Shown: positions 1 to 11,646 of the stretch, in pieces
Layout: every line of letters begins with the position of its first letter
Position numbering within the stretch: the stretch's first letter is position 1
Origin: Carpediemonas membranifera
Lineage: Eukaryota; Fornicata
Reading direction: 5' to 3'
Length of the DNA: 64,000 nucleotides
Assembly (NCBI GenBank): GCA_019828565.1
Contig: JAHDYR010000012.1
Span: 558,001 to 622,000, forward strand
Translations under genes and position numbers: made by a program
The notes under the pieces: generated by a model
The model's input: the letters and a program-made list of their open reading frames with translations, nothing else
The model's database searches: none
What the model was told of the DNA's origin: nothing

Positions 1-1960
1 ACCTGGGTCGGCTTTGAGACCTTCCGCAAAGTTGCATGTCGACCCATCAACTGTATCACGTAGTTGATGTCGAGCCTGGCGCACTCCGCCCTAAAACTCT
101 CCAGCGCTCTACTCTGATCGCCATCGAAGGGACGCCGCACTGTCAATGCATTGCCCTTCTCGTTACGGTAAATGTGCGTGATCATCTTCTCATCAATGTT
201 GACAAGCATGGTCGGCTTCCCTGTCATCGAAGTCCACACTCTGATTGCTTCAACGCATGCCCATCTCGTCACTGTCCCGTCACTATTGACGTGCTCAGGA
301 AACAGCTCATCCAGAAGCTCTATCTCTGTCATCTTTGAGAATACGGCCATGGTCCTTGCGTGGGCGAGGAGCGTCTGGCGGTAAGCTGTCGCCTCATCCT
401 CAGCCTTGAGCTTCTGCGACAAGGGCAATTTGCGTCTGAACGCAGTAAATGTTCTCAGACCCGACATCATCATCAGGCAGTGAATGATGCAGTTCCCATA
501 ACCCAGGGTCGGATACGTAGGCCAACCTGAACTCGGAAGCCTTGTCGTGATGATCATGTCGAATGCCACAGTTCGGTTGTAGCGGGTTGGGTCAGACCTG
601 GCGTTGACCACTCTTCCGCTCTCCTCGGTTTCACCCTCCTCCTCTGCCCCACCCTCCTCGTCTGACTCGGCCTTCTCTTCCTCCTGCTCCTCCTCTGACT
701 TACTCTTGGCCGGAGAGTGCTGTGCGATGATATCCTTCATCTCAGGCGTAAAGTTGAGGTCTATGGGGTCTGCCAGGTCATTCGGAGCGGTTGCTTGTGC
801 AGACGCTGAGCAAACATCCTCGTCGTCGCCGGAGTTGCCGCCCTCGAGGTCGCCAAAGTGCAGCTCCTCCATCAACTCATCCGCCACTGGCTCCTCTTCC
901 TCCTCTGACTCGACCTCCTCCACTGGCTCCTCTTCCTCCTCTGACTCGACCTCCTCCACTGGCTCCTCTTCCTCCTCTGACTCCTCCTCCGAGTCCTCTG
1001 GCCTGGCCTTCTCGGGCGTGATGATGAGGGCCTTGCGCTTCACAGACATGGCTGCCTGCGCCTCGTCCGTATCGCGTCGGGGACAGGAAGTCCTGGAGAC
1101 TGTGCCAGACTGTGGCGGGATGGGGCTGCATGGGAGTGATGCATCCATGGACTTGTCAGCGTCATAGGCTGCCTCTCGCTCAGCCTGCTGCTGCAGAAGG
1201 CGTCGATGCAGCGTGATGACTTCCTCACTCTTTGCCGTCAAGCTCTTCCTCAACTGCTTGACTCTCTTCTTGTATCCTCGAACAATTTTGTGATAGTAAT
1301 CGATGATAGCGCCAGTACCTGGGGGGAGCAGGGGCGTACCTTCTCCCGCGGGGGTCTCCAACCATTCCAGGGCGATGATGTACTCTTCGAAGTACGAGCG
1401 GCAGGAGTGCTTCATGTAAGCAAGGTCTGCCTCCTTGCTGCGCACCCTGGCAACCATTGCTGTGACATGGTCGCGCACAAGCGCGTTGGTGGATGTCGCG
1501 TTGCGCCACGCCCGAACCTTGACACTCAGCGCCTCTTTTTCGATACGCGCGCCCTCATTCTCCTTGGCATACTCAGCCCTCTTGGAGTTCTTGAAGGCTG
1601 TGACAGCGGCCGACTCAAACGCCTTCATCTCCTTCTCCGTGAAGGTTGCCTCGATGTTCTCGTTCGAGGTCTTATCCTGCACCTGCTGAGACAGCAATGC
1701 CTCGAGTTCTGCCTTCTTCTCGCCCTGAATCTCGAAATATGAGCACAGGTGGTTAAAGTTGATCCCTATATAAACATTTGCACCAATTACGTACCGTTCT
1801 TGACGACTATATCGAAGATATCGTTCTCGTCGAGCAATTTGTCCCGAAGAACGGCACTCTTCGCCTTGTTTGTCTTCTTCTCCTTGAATTCGGTGATAAC
1901 GGCCTCAATCACATCATCTGAGGTGCTCTCGATCCACTCGTGAAGGAATTCGAACGTCAT
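1..1960 (-). CDS. OTU-like domain protein, copy 1 (3' end beyond window)
   Basis: The protein starts at the ATG at 1960 (MTFEFLHEW). A probable intron at 1794-1709 joins it to an exon that stays open to the left edge, giving at least 624 residues. The N-terminal half is charged and helical, followed by a long Glu/Ser-rich acidic tract. The C-terminal part has GYGNC (Cys462) and a late His613 in GRHAT, the order and spacing of the catalytic Cys and His of OTU-family cysteine proteases (deubiquitinase-like fold). The Asp usually three residues before the Cys is Tyr here, so activity is doubtful. The first ~400 residues are nearly identical to the copy at 8953-10712, but the OTU-like part is a different sequence. 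It diverges from the recombinase-like gene at 3089. The OTU assignment rests on motif spacing only; the fold is inferred. Confidence 0.55.
885..981 (-). repeat. 36-bp in-frame tandem repeat in acidic tract
   Basis: Almost three copies of a 36-bp unit encode repeated Glu-rich blocks (EEEEPVEEVES). They are present in OTU-like copy 1 and absent from copy 2, so the repeat number is variable between paralogues. Confidence 0.8.
1709..1794 (-). other. Probable intron in OTU-like copy 1
   Basis: Read on the minus strand, the frame from the ATG at 1960 hits TAA immediately after a GTACGTAAT sequence. The same nine bases begin the well supported intron at 58552. Removing 86 nt up to GGCAG (acceptor at 1709) restores the frame to the downstream exon. 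The same arrangement is present in copy 2 at 10546-10461. The acceptor is the only AG of suitable phase nearby; the exact 3' site is tentative. Confidence 0.5.
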
Positions 1961-2591
1961 TCTTCTCTTCGTTATATCCCAATAATGGACATATAACAGA
2001 GATGAGAAAATTGCCAGTAACCGTAGGCAACGGGGTGTCGGAAACGTTATACCATACAAACGGGGGATATAATCGCTCCGAAAACATCCATTATGTGGAC
2101 TGAATGGCGATATAACGTATGGGGAGTGATCCGACGAGCTTTCGGGCGGTGCAGGCTAAGACACACCAAGTCTGTGGTGCTATAACGTACCTCGGGACGC
2201 ACTGTGGAGGCCCCTAGAGTACTCGGTCATGGCATGTCAGACCAAGGGTCCCTCAAATCTGGCCCCATTCAGGATGCTCCCCCTAAATGTTCCGTTGCAA
2301 GCGTCTGACGGAGGTTCTCTGGATACCGACCAAGATGGAGGTCACGTGAATCAACGGACGATAATTGCGGTATTCTGGCCATGCCTGGTACTTTCAAATC
2401 AGCTGTACTGATCTATGCTCCATTTATAGTTCATATCGTATGGTCCTGGTGGACTTATAGTTGTTGATGTTGTTTAGGGATAATTGTTGCTTTAATGATG
2501 CTCTGCGCCCGCATACTGATGTTTCTTAGTGTTGTACACATGCCTACTACGTTAAAGCCGCCAGTATTCTTTCTATTCTTAAGTTCGCCAT

Positions 2592-2618
2592 TTCAATCTC
2601 GTTGCGAGCATAAAGTGC
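2592..2618. repeat. Homology-boundary motif
   Basis: The sequence TTCAATCTCGTTGCGAGC, followed by an ATAAAGTGC box, recurs at 8612-8639 and 11344-11370. The ATAAAGTGC half recurs at 13361-13371. In each case it lies where similarity between repeated segments begins or ends. It contains a small CTCG/CGAG dyad. Confidence 0.6.
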
Positions 2619-2743
2619 ACATTGTGAAAGGAAAGTGGGTGGTTATCTAATGGATACAGGGCAGGAAAAGGTACACGAATGCCGTCCTGAGGTTTGGCAT
2701 GGGATACTGATCTCATACGTCAAAAATGGGCGGTGGTATTCGA

Positions 2744-2757
2744 ATTTCAGAATTTCG
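2744..2757 (+). promoter_or_regulatory. Distal inverted-pair motif upstream of recombinase-like gene 1
   Basis: ATTTCAGAATTTCG. An inverted near-copy lies at 3041-3054, 35 bp before the ATG. The same pair with one base changed precedes gene 2 (11647-11660 and 11804-11817), in sequence that is otherwise unalike. A regulatory role is inferred from this conservation. Confidence 0.4.
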
Positions 2758-3040
2758 GCATGTCCGAATTCCGAGGCAAGCGGGAGGGTGTACAAAACCT
2801 GGCCTGGGTACCTATTAGAGCGAATAGAGAATGGCAGCACCATGGATTCGGTTTTCAGAATAATAATTGCATTTGGATCGCCATTTCAGAATTACTTCCA
2901 GCACCGGAGATTATCATTAAATCTGGGAGTGTAACAACACTTTTAAAAAATGAAAGGTCCCCATTCACCCACTCAGGCCCCAGATCACGTATCTGAGCTC
3001 AGTTTGGGTCAATTCCCAATACTTTAGAGTTTTGTATGGT

Positions 3041-3054
3041 CGAAATTCTGGAAT
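3041..3054 (-). promoter_or_regulatory. Proximal inverted-pair motif upstream of recombinase-like gene 1
   Basis: CGAAATTCTGGAAT, the reverse complement of ATTCCAGAATTTCG, differs by one base from the distal copy at 2744. It is placed just upstream of the ATG at 3089, as an operator or promoter element would be. Confidence 0.4.
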
Positions 3055-3088
3055 AGCAATCCAAACTGAAGCAGCAAAAACTCATCCC

Positions 3089-4451
3089 ATGGAGGCTGTA
3101 GCGGCAATAGACGAAGATATCATGAAGCGTTGGTTGAAGAATGTTCCAACCAAATCGCGTACGAACTACAACAAGCTTCTGAAAGACGTTTTGGCCAGAA
3201 TTTGTCAGGAAACCGCCACAGATATCCAGAAGGGCATCGCGATTGTTCGTAGTGACGAGCTGGTAACCCATTTGCGCCGGTACCTCGCTGAGAAGCCTCT
3301 GGGGACGCAGAAGAAGATCGTTTCGGCTGTTCAGTCTTTCCGGAACTTCGACTTGCCACACCCCGCGAAGCCGTTGTCCTGGAAAGAGGAGGAAGAGGTG
3401 TCGCCTGCATCAGTTGAGAGTCTCCCCAGCCCGTATGGCGCCATTGCCATTCTGCTCAACCAGACGGGCTGGGAGTATTCGTATCTCCAAGGTAATCTCC
3501 CCGATGCGATAGACCTTACCTCGTGCCCGAGCTGGATGGGCTTTGGCACGCTCAAATCGGGATTCCCGCAGGCCAGTGCTGTATCGGAGGCGCTCAAGGT
3601 TCAGGGGTTGACGGTTCGCATGCTTCGCTTTGCGCAGCGGATCGACGTGTCCACCGATAGGATGCAGTCTATCGGCACGCTAGAGCGCCGCGGCAGACCG
3701 CGGGAGAAGCCTCAGAAGGTCATTAAGGACAAGCGCATCAGCCTGACCGATGAGCAGTTCAGGCACCAGTTGGCGTCCAGTCACTTAACGACCACGCGGC
3801 GCCCAACGATCCTCGATCTCAACCCGGAGATCCGAAGCTCTGCTGACCTGGTGCCGCCGACGCTCGATGACTGGCTTTACAACAAGCTCAGGATTAGGAT
3901 GGTCCAGCTCCACGACCAGCGTAAGCCCGAGGGGGGGCGACACGGGGGAGGGTGAGTCTGACGATGAGGCGCTGTTTGACGAGACAGCTGGCGAGGCAGA
4001 GATGCCGGAGACCGCAGTGGAGGGCGAGTTTGACGATGAGGCCGGGTTGGAGATGCTGGAAGGAGAGTGGGAGGATGAGGAGAGTTCAGACAGCGATGCC
4101 GAGGATAGCCTCGTCGACAACCTGTCATTTCTTCAGTCACAACAGGTTGAGTGTGATATGTCTGAGAGAGATACCGATGAGGGTGTCCGTAGCGGGGCCA
4201 ATGGAAGTGGGCTCGCTCCGCTCTATGACGCTATGAAGACCAGGGAGCCCAGCAGACGCATTCGCCTTCGCCGCTATCACGAGAGCGAGTCAGACTTGGG
4301 CAGCAGCAGCGACAGCGAGGACGGGATGCCGAAGCTGCCCGTTGAGGCCTTTGAGCACATCCGTGATGCCGGGATGACAACTGTGAGGCTGACGAGGGCC
4401 GAGTATGACGACGTGATGGAGAAGAGAGAGCAGGAAAAGCACCAGAAGTAA
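3089..4451 (+). pseudogene. Tyrosine-recombinase-like protein 1, frameshifted
   Basis: Starting at the ATG at 3089, residues ~8-95 form a helical domain like the SAM-like core-binding domain of tyrosine recombinases (WLKNVPTKSRTNYNKLL, then a second helical block ending in AVQSFRNF). A middle region has LRFA where these enzymes have the HxLRxxxA box. The catalytic Arg, His and Tyr are not evident, so it is probably a DNA-binding derivative. The C-terminal ~240 residues are acidic and serine-rich and nearly identical to copy 2 at 11828. A run of seven G at 3931-3937 (six in copy 2) shifts the frame. Without that base the product would be 453 residues, against 462 in copy 2. The break could be real or a homopolymer error. 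Confidence 0.55.
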
Positions 4452-4891
4452 ATGGCGAGTGATTATCAACTGGATGCAGAGGCTGAGCGGCGTAACTAGC
4501 CTGCCAGGGTCCTTGTACACAGTATGTGTCTTGGCCAAGCTTGAATTCGTCGGTTGGCCGAAAAAGCATAAACTGCACGGGTCCAGGTCGGCAACCGTTG
4601 CCGACCTGGAAGCCGCTCCTTGGGCGTTGAAGAACAGAAGAGAAAGCGATCAGCGATGCTTTTATGCAGTATTAAGCAGGTTGTGCGCGTCAAATGTCCG
4701 GTAATGCATTCGTCACCATCTAATCAACATCAACTCTTTTTCTCGGCAATGCAGAGGAGAATGCCCGTCACTAAAGGATGATTTGGTACTGAATAAACAT
4801 TATAATGAGACTGGAATGCTTGTGGACACGAAAACAGCAATGACAACATCGGGAGCAAGACAAGAAGATGATTCAGATTTATGAGGGAGAG

Positions 4892-4944
4892 GACGCCAGG
4901 GATGACGGCGCCAGGGATGAGGCGCCAGGATGAGGGCGCCAGGA
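4892..4944 (+). repeat. GGCGCCAGGATGA microrepeat
   Basis: Four to five imperfect copies of a 12-14 bp unit. The same unit in the opposite orientation makes up the array at 14474-14569. Confidence 0.75.
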
Positions 4945-4989
4945 TTACCTTAAGCTCTGCCGACCTGGTGGCTTTACAAAAAGCTCAGG

Positions 4990-5547
4990 ATGAGGATGGT
5001 CCAGCTCCACGACCAGCGTAATCCCGATGGGGTCGACACGGGGGAGGGTGAGTCTGACGATGAGGCGCTGTTTGACGAGACAGCTGGCGAGGCAGAGATG
5101 CCGGAGACCGCAGTGGAGGGCGAGTTTGACGATGAGGCCGGGTTGGAGATGCTGGAAGGAGAGTGGGAGGATGAGGAGAGTTCAGACAGCGATGCCGAGG
5201 ATAGCCTCGTCGACAACCTGTCATTTCTTCAGTCACAACAGGTTGAGTGTGATATGTCTGAGAGAGATACCGATGAGGGTGTCCGTAGCGGGGCCAATGG
5301 AAGTGGGCTCGCTCCGCTCTATGACGCTATGAAGACCAGGGAGCCCAGCAGACGCATTCGCCTTCGCCGCTATCACGAGAGCGAGTCAGACTTGGGCAGC
5401 AGCAGCGACAGCGAGGACGGGATGCCGAAGCTGCCCGTTGAGGCCTTTGAGCACATCCGTGATGCCGGGATGACAACTGTGAGGCTGACGAGGGCCGAGT
5501 ATGACGACGTGATGGAGAAGAGAGAGCAGGAAAAGCACCAGAAGTAA
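4990..5547 (+). pseudogene. Recombinase-like gene 3' fragment (copy 3)
   Basis: This 185-codon open frame begins at an ATG inside the tandem duplication and encodes only the acidic C-terminal tail (DTGEGESDDEALF to MEKREQEKHQK). It lacks the DNA-binding N-terminal half and its promoter, so it is most simply a duplicated gene fragment. A short tail-only protein could in principle be made, but nothing upstream supports it. Confidence 0.65.
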
Positions 5548-5882
5548 ATGGCGAGTGATTATCAACTGGATGCAGAGGCTGAGCGGCGTAACTAGCCTGC
5601 CAGGGTCCTTGTACACAGTATGTGTCTTGGCCAAGCTTGAATTCGTCGGTTGGCCGAAAAAGCATAAACTGCACGGGTCCAGGTCGGCAACCGTTGCCGA
5701 CCTGGAAGCCGCTCCTTGGGCGTTGAAGAACAGAAGAGAAAGCGATCAGCGATGCGTTTATGCAGTATTAAGCAGGTTGTGCGCGTCAAATGTCCGGTAA
5801 TGCATTCGTCACCATCTAATCAACATCAACTCTTTTTCTCGGCAATGCAGAGGAGAATGCCCGTCACTAAAGGATGATTTGG

Positions 5883-6173
5883 AACTAACAGGCTTTAATA
5901 AGCATGTCAAGCCTGTGATCACGATAACAGCCTTCAATAACTACATCAAGGCAAATACATCAAGAAGATTGTTTAAAGAGACGGCGGGGAGCAAGATGCA
6001 GGGAGAGCGGCAGGGAAACGAAGGCATGGGGACAGGAGCCCGAGAAGAGCGCCTGGAGAACGGTGAGGAAGAACGGCGGGGAAGAGCAGCCGGGCGCATG
6101 GGTACACACATCTGTCATCATGTGGCATCAACATTGCCACAGTGGTCAACTCAATAACAAGCAATGTCTTCAT
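5883..6173. other. Intergenic, no gene seen
   Basis: Purine-rich plus strand with short open frames only; nothing recognisable. Confidence 0.4.
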
Positions 6174-6875
6174 TTACTCACTGTTCTGGATCACCAATTC
6201 GTACGACGAGTAACAGTCGGGACAGAGCCGAATCTTGGGAATCGACTTGCCACAGATGACAATCTTCAGCAGCTCCATCTGTACGCAGTTGGCAGAGTTA
6301 CAGAACCAGTGCCCGCACTGCCTACAGTGCACGGCTGAGTCGTTGCGTCGGCATGCGTAACACTTCTTCTCATTGAGGCAATAGCTACACGTGTATTTCC
6401 AGCGACCCTTAGTGGACTCGGCCCAGTTCTTGTTCTTTCCAGTCTTAGGCCGGGGAGGGACACAGCGTGAGTTGTCGTGGAAGTTCACTTTGCATTCCTG
6501 GCAAGTCACAAACTTTGACGTCACGCGATTGTCGATCCAGTCCAGACTGTTGCAATGGCCGCAACAGAAACAAAGCAGCCTATTCTGAATGTCGAGAATC
6601 GAGAAAGAATCATCACCGACCTCAGACACATCGTCATCGTTGTCCCCTTGGCTGGCCAGACGTGCCTCCACGGTGGCGAGCCTCTGATCGACACTCATCG
6701 CGACACGGTGAACATCGTGCAGCACAATCGACTCGCGAGGCGCTTGAGGGGAAGCTGGAGAGGGAACCGAAGTGGGACCGGACGATGAGTGCAGGAAAGG
6801 CTCACTTTTCACGCAAAGCTCTTGCTTCACGTGTGTAAGGGCGGGGGTGGCAGGGTTGGGGATTTCAACTGTTCT
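6174..6875 (-). pseudogene. Cysteine-rich zinc-binding protein, C-terminal part (split by insertion)
   Basis: The frame can start at the ATG at 6878, but that ATG lies in the terminal repeat of the 9.2-kb element, so the coding sequence proper runs from 6875. It has a disordered Pro/Ser N-terminus and a short coiled coil (residues 55-78). A Cys/His-rich region at residues 103-222 has clusters CFCCGHC, CQEC, CSYC, CYAC, CRQCGHWFC and CPDC, enough for four or more zinc sites of PHD/RING/FYVE style. I cannot name the family. The upstream part of the same reading frame is at 16105-16277, joined in frame if the element and one AG duplicate are removed. A role in DNA or chromatin binding is only a guess from the finger content. 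Confidence 0.6.
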
Positions 6876-6949
6876 CATACTGTCAATTCCTTGACTTCAA
6901 GTCAAGTTTTTGTGACTTAAAGTCAAGGCCAAAACTTGACTTTAAGTCA
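6876..6949 (+). repeat. Left terminal inverted repeat with three palindromes
   Basis: It contains three copies of the palindrome TGACTTNAAGTCA centred at 6898, 6919 and 6943, about two helical turns apart. Such spaced palindromes are typical binding sites for a dimeric protein, perhaps the transposition protein. Confidence 0.8.
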
Positions 6950-7131
6950 AGACGTTTGAATTAATCAGAGGAACCAGGCTCTGTCAGTAAATAAGAATGG
7001 TATGGCTGGGTAGCAGTACTAGTTCTCTATTCACTGCATTGATGGCTAACTGTGGGCTAAGCTGTGACCTGAGTATGGGTGACTTCTTCTTGACGACGAG
7101 AGCCATTTTTTTCAAGTTCGACCACTTTGGC

Positions 7132-7214
7132 TCTGTCCCCTTCGCAGTTTTTTGCAGGATCTGATCTACACCAGTAGTGCTTGTGATCCAACAAAAATCT
7201 GCGAAGGGGACAGA
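7132..7214. repeat. Hairpin repeat
   Basis: Perfect 16-bp inverted arms TCTGTCCCCTTCGCAG (7132-7147) and its complement (7199-7214) around a 51-bp loop. No gene is nearby; it could be a small foldback repeat. Confidence 0.6.
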
Positions 7215-8544
7215 ACAGATCTCGAGATTTTTAGCAAAAGACTCGGGCCGAGTCGAGAGGCGTTATTGATGAGCGCACAGCTCAGGGAATTTTTCTACGC
7301 TGCAACTAAAAACCAAGAGGCCGAGTAAACACAAGTATTACTACACGATGATGCCCAGACCGTCGTGTAAGGAGAACATTCTTGGGCGGTCAACGCGAAG
7401 AAAAAGTTAAAGTTATTGGAATTAAAAAGACGGCAATGTACTCGCCCTTGGCTGAAACCTCAGGCATAATGGTTTCAGGTGTGAACTCTTCCAATTGGGG
7501 GAGTTATTGTTATTGTTCAGTTTAAGGTCACGCCGCCTGCATGAAAAAAAATGGTAATGACGGAAGCAATGTCGGATATATCCAGAAATGACTGTGATAG
7601 AGCTCATAGCAAGACAGCATTCGAGATATTTGCCCATCTGAGCATGCTTTCGCTCATTCTAGATGGCATAAGCCTCTTTTCCCACAACTAATCAATATCA
7701 AGTCGGCTTTTTACTCAGTATCGCTCGCTCAGACATCTGAAACGTCCCCATTGGCAATATAACACTGCTGGAACAGTGAAGTGGCGAGCATAGAGTTCTA
7801 TTGATGACGAAAGGTTGCGACCGGCAAGCGCCTGGTTCATACGGCCATTTGGGGCGGTGCGAGAGCCAATCTCGTTAATGAAAGGTAAGATGATGCGCGC
7901 ATGAGTGTTTGTAGGGTCACTAACGACCTTAATGACGAGTTAGGACGTGTGTGGCAGGGCCGTGCGCTGCCGGAATACAAAGGGCAGATTCGCCCCGTTG
8001 ATTCCAGAAGCTCGCCGCTCTTCCACGCACGATAGTCAATACAGGGATAGATACACATCTGGACCTCTTTTATACAGCCAACCAGGCTCCGCATAAACTG
8101 CGCATTTCAGATGACGCCCGATGAAGAAAAACACACGAGCGACGCCGGTATCGCCGGCGAAACGTATAGCATTAACGATTGAAGGGAGAATTGGAGCTAG
8201 ACGTTGTTTATGGGATTCAACGAGCGCACTTCATTGATTCTCGCATTGATGGTGAATTAGAGCAGATGAAGCGCTGCACGGCAAGGATCAAGACATTTTG
8301 TTCATACTACATAGCAAATTACAACGAGTTTTCGATGTGAATAGATCTGTAAATAGAGAGAAACCTGTAGCAGCCGATAAACACTGTCAGTCAACAGCCC
8401 AACCGAAGACACGCCAAAACACAAGCACAAGTCAGTTTTACTCAGTTTGATTCCCGCAATTGCAGAGTAGTTCTCATGGCAGTCTTTGCAGAGATTGCAG
8501 AGATGATGGGGTGGGAGACACTCGATATTTGCATTTGTAGATGA
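7215..8544. other. Intergenic, no gene seen
   Basis: Open frames here are short, low in identifiable motifs and not shared between strands or repeats. I see no RNA gene signature. Confidence 0.4.
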
Positions 8545-8603
8545 GTTGGAGATAAATGTAGTCACTGACGCTAATCACCTTTTGCAATGACACGGATGAC
8601 GGA
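8545..8603 (-). pseudogene. Relic of OTU-like gene 3' end
   Basis: The sequence around GTAGTCACTGACGCTAATCA through ATGACACGGATGACGG matches, with several differences, the OTU-like copy 2 coding sequence at about 9091-9136. It points to an older, diverged copy next to the current one. Confidence 0.55.
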
Positions 8604-8625
8604 GTTCGTCATTCAATCTCGTTGC

Positions 8626-8880
8626 GAGCCATAAAGTGCACCAATAGTGGGAACCGACTTCCCACTATTTTCTCAGTGCCAATGAGCTATAGAGCTTTAT
8701 TGAGGATATAAGCTTGCATAATAACACATCAATAGCGTCTGACGGCCGCTATGGCCCATGATACTCATTAACAACATCAAACGAGTCAAAGGAACCACGA
8801 AACCACACAAGGAACGAGCTAGAAGAAACGATAGGAACTTTAATTGCATAAACAACATCAATACTGCCACCAGCTGTCCA
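8626..8880. repeat. 255-bp direct repeat, left copy
   Basis: Nearly identical to 13358-13612 (offset 4732). The two copies bracket gene pair 2. It begins with the ATAAAGTGC box and has an internal hairpin AATAGTGGGA/TCCCACTATT at 8642-8668. It could be an element end or a recombination substrate. Confidence 0.8.
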
Positions 8881-8952
8881 GTCAGCGCCCCAAAGCCAAC
8901 AGCACCACGGCAGCACCACGACGCCACCGCAATTCATTCATTTACTACTGAC

Positions 8953-10712
8953 TCATTCCACAAAATAACAGTCATCCTCTGTGTTCTGTTGGGCAGACAG
9001 GTGCGATTCTGCCTTCCTCAGCTCAACAGGTGTTGCATGGTACACTTCCGCGTGTGCTGTGACGTCAGTTGGCGTGCCGGAGATATAAATGTAGTCATTG
9101 ACGCCAATCACGTTTGCAATGACACGGATGACGGACATGCTCGCATTAGTGTTTGTCAGGGTGATGTAACCCTTGTCTCTACCCTGGAAGAAGACGATTG
9201 TGCCGTCCTGGATGGATGCAATGGGCACGTTGTGAATCTGTGACCAGACCTGAATTGCGGTGTCCCGGCAGTATGGAAGACTGTCGTTCTTGCCACCCTT
9301 GCCTGTTGAACTGGCATGGCTGTAAAAGAGCTGATAGTCTGCCGGAAGTAGGTCGCGCTTCTGCATAATCCCTGCAGCAGCTTGAAGCTGCTCACGCCAA
9401 TCTGTTGTCGGTACGTCACGCTCGTTAGACACATGCCTGAGGCAGTGGCCAACACAGTCACCATCGCCTGGGGGGTTGTACGGCTTGAACTTCGACCGGA
9501 GGTGACGTGTGAACTCGTCCAGGCAGTCCTCTCTCTCCTCGGTCTGGACATCCTTGTCATCTGTCGGGGTACGGTCGTCACCTTCGTTCATCTCAGTTCC
9601 AGTCTCGCAGGTCACAGGTCTGGCCTTCTCGGGCTCAGTCTGGATACAGGCGTCGCATTTGGTCACGTCCTCCTCATCTGACTCACCCTTCTTCTCAACA
9701 GTCACCTCCTCCTCTATCTCCTCCTCCTCTGACTCCTCCTCCGAGTCCTCTGGCCTGGCCTTCTCGGGCGTGATGATGAGGGCCTTGCGCTTCACAGACA
9801 TGGAGGCCTCGGGCTCGTCCGTATCGCGTCGGGGACAGGAAGTCCTGGAGACTGTGCCAGACTGTGGCGGGATGGGGCTGCATGGGAGTGATGCATCCAT
9901 GGACTTGTCAGCGTCATAGGCTGCCTCTCGCTCAGCCTGCTGCTGCAGAAGGCGTCGATGCAGCGTGATGACTTCCTCACTCTTTGCCGTCAAGCTCTTC
10001 CTCAACTGCTTGACTCTCTTCTTGTATCCTCGAACAATTTTGTGATAGTAATCGATGATAGCGCCAGTACCTGGGGGGAGCAGGGGCGTACCTTCTCCCG
10101 CGGGGGTCTCCAACCATTCCAGGGCGATGATGTACTCTTCGAAGTACGAGCGGCAGGAGTGCTTCATGTAAGCAAGGTCTGCCTCCTTGCTGCGCACCCT
10201 GGCAACCATTGCTGTGACATGGTCGCGCACAAGCGCGTTGGTGGATGTCGCGTTGCGCCACGCCCGAACCTTGACACTCAGCGCCTCTTTTTCGATACGC
10301 GCGCCCTCATTCTCCTTGGCATACTCAGCCCTCTTGGAGTTCTTGAAGGCTGTGACAGCGGCCGACTCAAACGCCTTCATCTCCTTCTCCGTGAAGGTTG
10401 CCTCGATGATCTCGTTCGAGGTCTTATCCTGCACCTGCTGAGACAGCAATGCCTCGAGTTCTGCCTTCTTCTCGCCCTGAATCTCGAAATATGAGCACAG
10501 GTGGTTGAAGTTGATCCCTATATAAACATTTGCACCAATTACGTACCGTTCTTGACGACTATATCGAAGATATCGTTCTCGTCGAGCAATTTGTCCCGAA
10601 GAACGGCACTCTTCGCCTTGTTTGTCTTCTTCTCCTTGAATTCGGTGATAACGGCCTCAATCACATCATCTGAGGTGCTCTCGATCCACTCGTGAAGGAA
10701 TTCGAACGTCAT
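8953..10712 (-). CDS. OTU-like domain protein, copy 2
   Basis: Exons 10712-10547 and 10460-8953 give 557 residues, and the lengths keep frame after removing the GTACGTAAT intron. The N-terminal ~400 residues match copy 1: helical, with an acidic Glu-rich tract. The C-terminal part has GDGDCVGHC (Asp388, Cys391) and a late AHAEVYH (His525), consistent with the OTU protease layout: Asp, then Cys three residues on, and a C-terminal His followed by an acidic residue. Unlike copy 1 the Asp is present. The likely role is cleavage of ubiquitin-like chains or processing of a partner, but this is inference from motif spacing. It is divergent from the recombinase-like gene at 11828 and lies inside the TIR-bounded element. 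Confidence 0.6.
10461..10546 (-). other. Probable intron in OTU-like copy 2
   Basis: Same 86-nt arrangement as in copy 1: donor GTACGTAAT, phase 1, acceptor GGCAG. Removal yields 1674 coding bases, divisible by three. Confidence 0.5.
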
Positions 10713-11646
10713 TCTTCTCTTCGTTATATCCCAATAATGGACATATAACAGAGATGAGAAAATTGCCAGTAACCGTAGGCAACGGGGTGTCGGAAACGTT
10801 ATACCATACAAACGGGGGATATAATCGCTCCGAGAACACCCATTATGTGGACTGAATGGCGATATAACGTATGGGGAGTGATCCGGCGAGCTTTCGGGCG
10901 GTGCAGGCTAAGACACACCAAGTCTGTGGTGCTATAACGTACCTCGGGACGCACTGTGGAGGCCCCTAGAGTACTCGGTCATGGCATGTCAGACCAAGGG
11001 TCCCTCAAATCTGGCCCCATTCAGGATGCTCCCCCTAAATGTTCCGTTGCAAGCGTCTGACGGGCGTTCTCTGGATACCGACCAAGATGGAGGTCACGTG
11101 GATCAACGGACGATAATTGCGGTATTCTGGCCATGCCTGGTACTCTCAAATCATCTATACTGCTCTGTGGTTCATTTATTGTTCATATCGTATGGTCCTG
11201 ATGGACTTATGATGATTGATGTTGTTTAGGGATTATTGTTGCTTTAGTGATGCTCTGCGCCCGCTTACTGATGTTTCTTAGTGTTGTGCACATGCCTACT
11301 ACGTTAAAGCCGCCAGTATTCTTTCTATTCTTAAGTTCGCCATTTCAATCTCGTTGCGAGCATAAAGTGCGCGAATGCGCGGGTCAGTTCCCCCGTTTTC
11401 AGCGAAGCTGATGCGACAACACAGAGGCAAGCGAATCCTTACACCTCAGGCGTCGCCAGGAAGCCGTTGTCTGCCATGAACACTAAGCAGTGGTGAGATA
11501 AACGGAATTCAGACTTTCTGCCTGCACGACCTCAAATTTTGACTCCCCTCGGCACCGAAAAGGCACCTATATCCATGAATACCCTCTACAGTGATGTATC
11601 CACCCGATAAATGGATTTCAAATTTGTCGGGTCTCATGATAAATGG

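Larger units (their letters stand above)
1961..3088. other. Divergent intergenic region of gene pair 1
   Basis: This gap separates the OTU-like gene (minus) from the recombinase-like gene (plus). Bases 1961 to about 2618 are nearly identical to 10713-11370. From about 2619 to the middle of the plus-strand gene the two loci share no obvious similarity, except for a short inverted motif. I see no credible coding sequence here; the short open frames have no recognisable features. Confidence 0.6.
3885..5882 (+). repeat. Tandem duplication of recombinase-like gene 3' end
   Basis: Bases 3885-4786 are repeated at 4982-5882 with about 99% identity by eye, including ~330 bp downstream of the stop codon. 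The 195-bp spacer holds GGCGCCAGGATGAG-type microrepeats. The duplicate carries no gene 5' half. Confidence 0.85.

Noticed and set aside
604-1167. Ser-rich plus-strand open frame
   Set aside because: It is the antisense of the acidic tract of the OTU-like gene; Glu codons read as Ser/Leu on the other strand.
5879-6157. 92-codon plus-strand frame
   Set aside because: Low-complexity Arg/Glu/Gly sequence from a purine-rich stretch, with no paralogue or motif.
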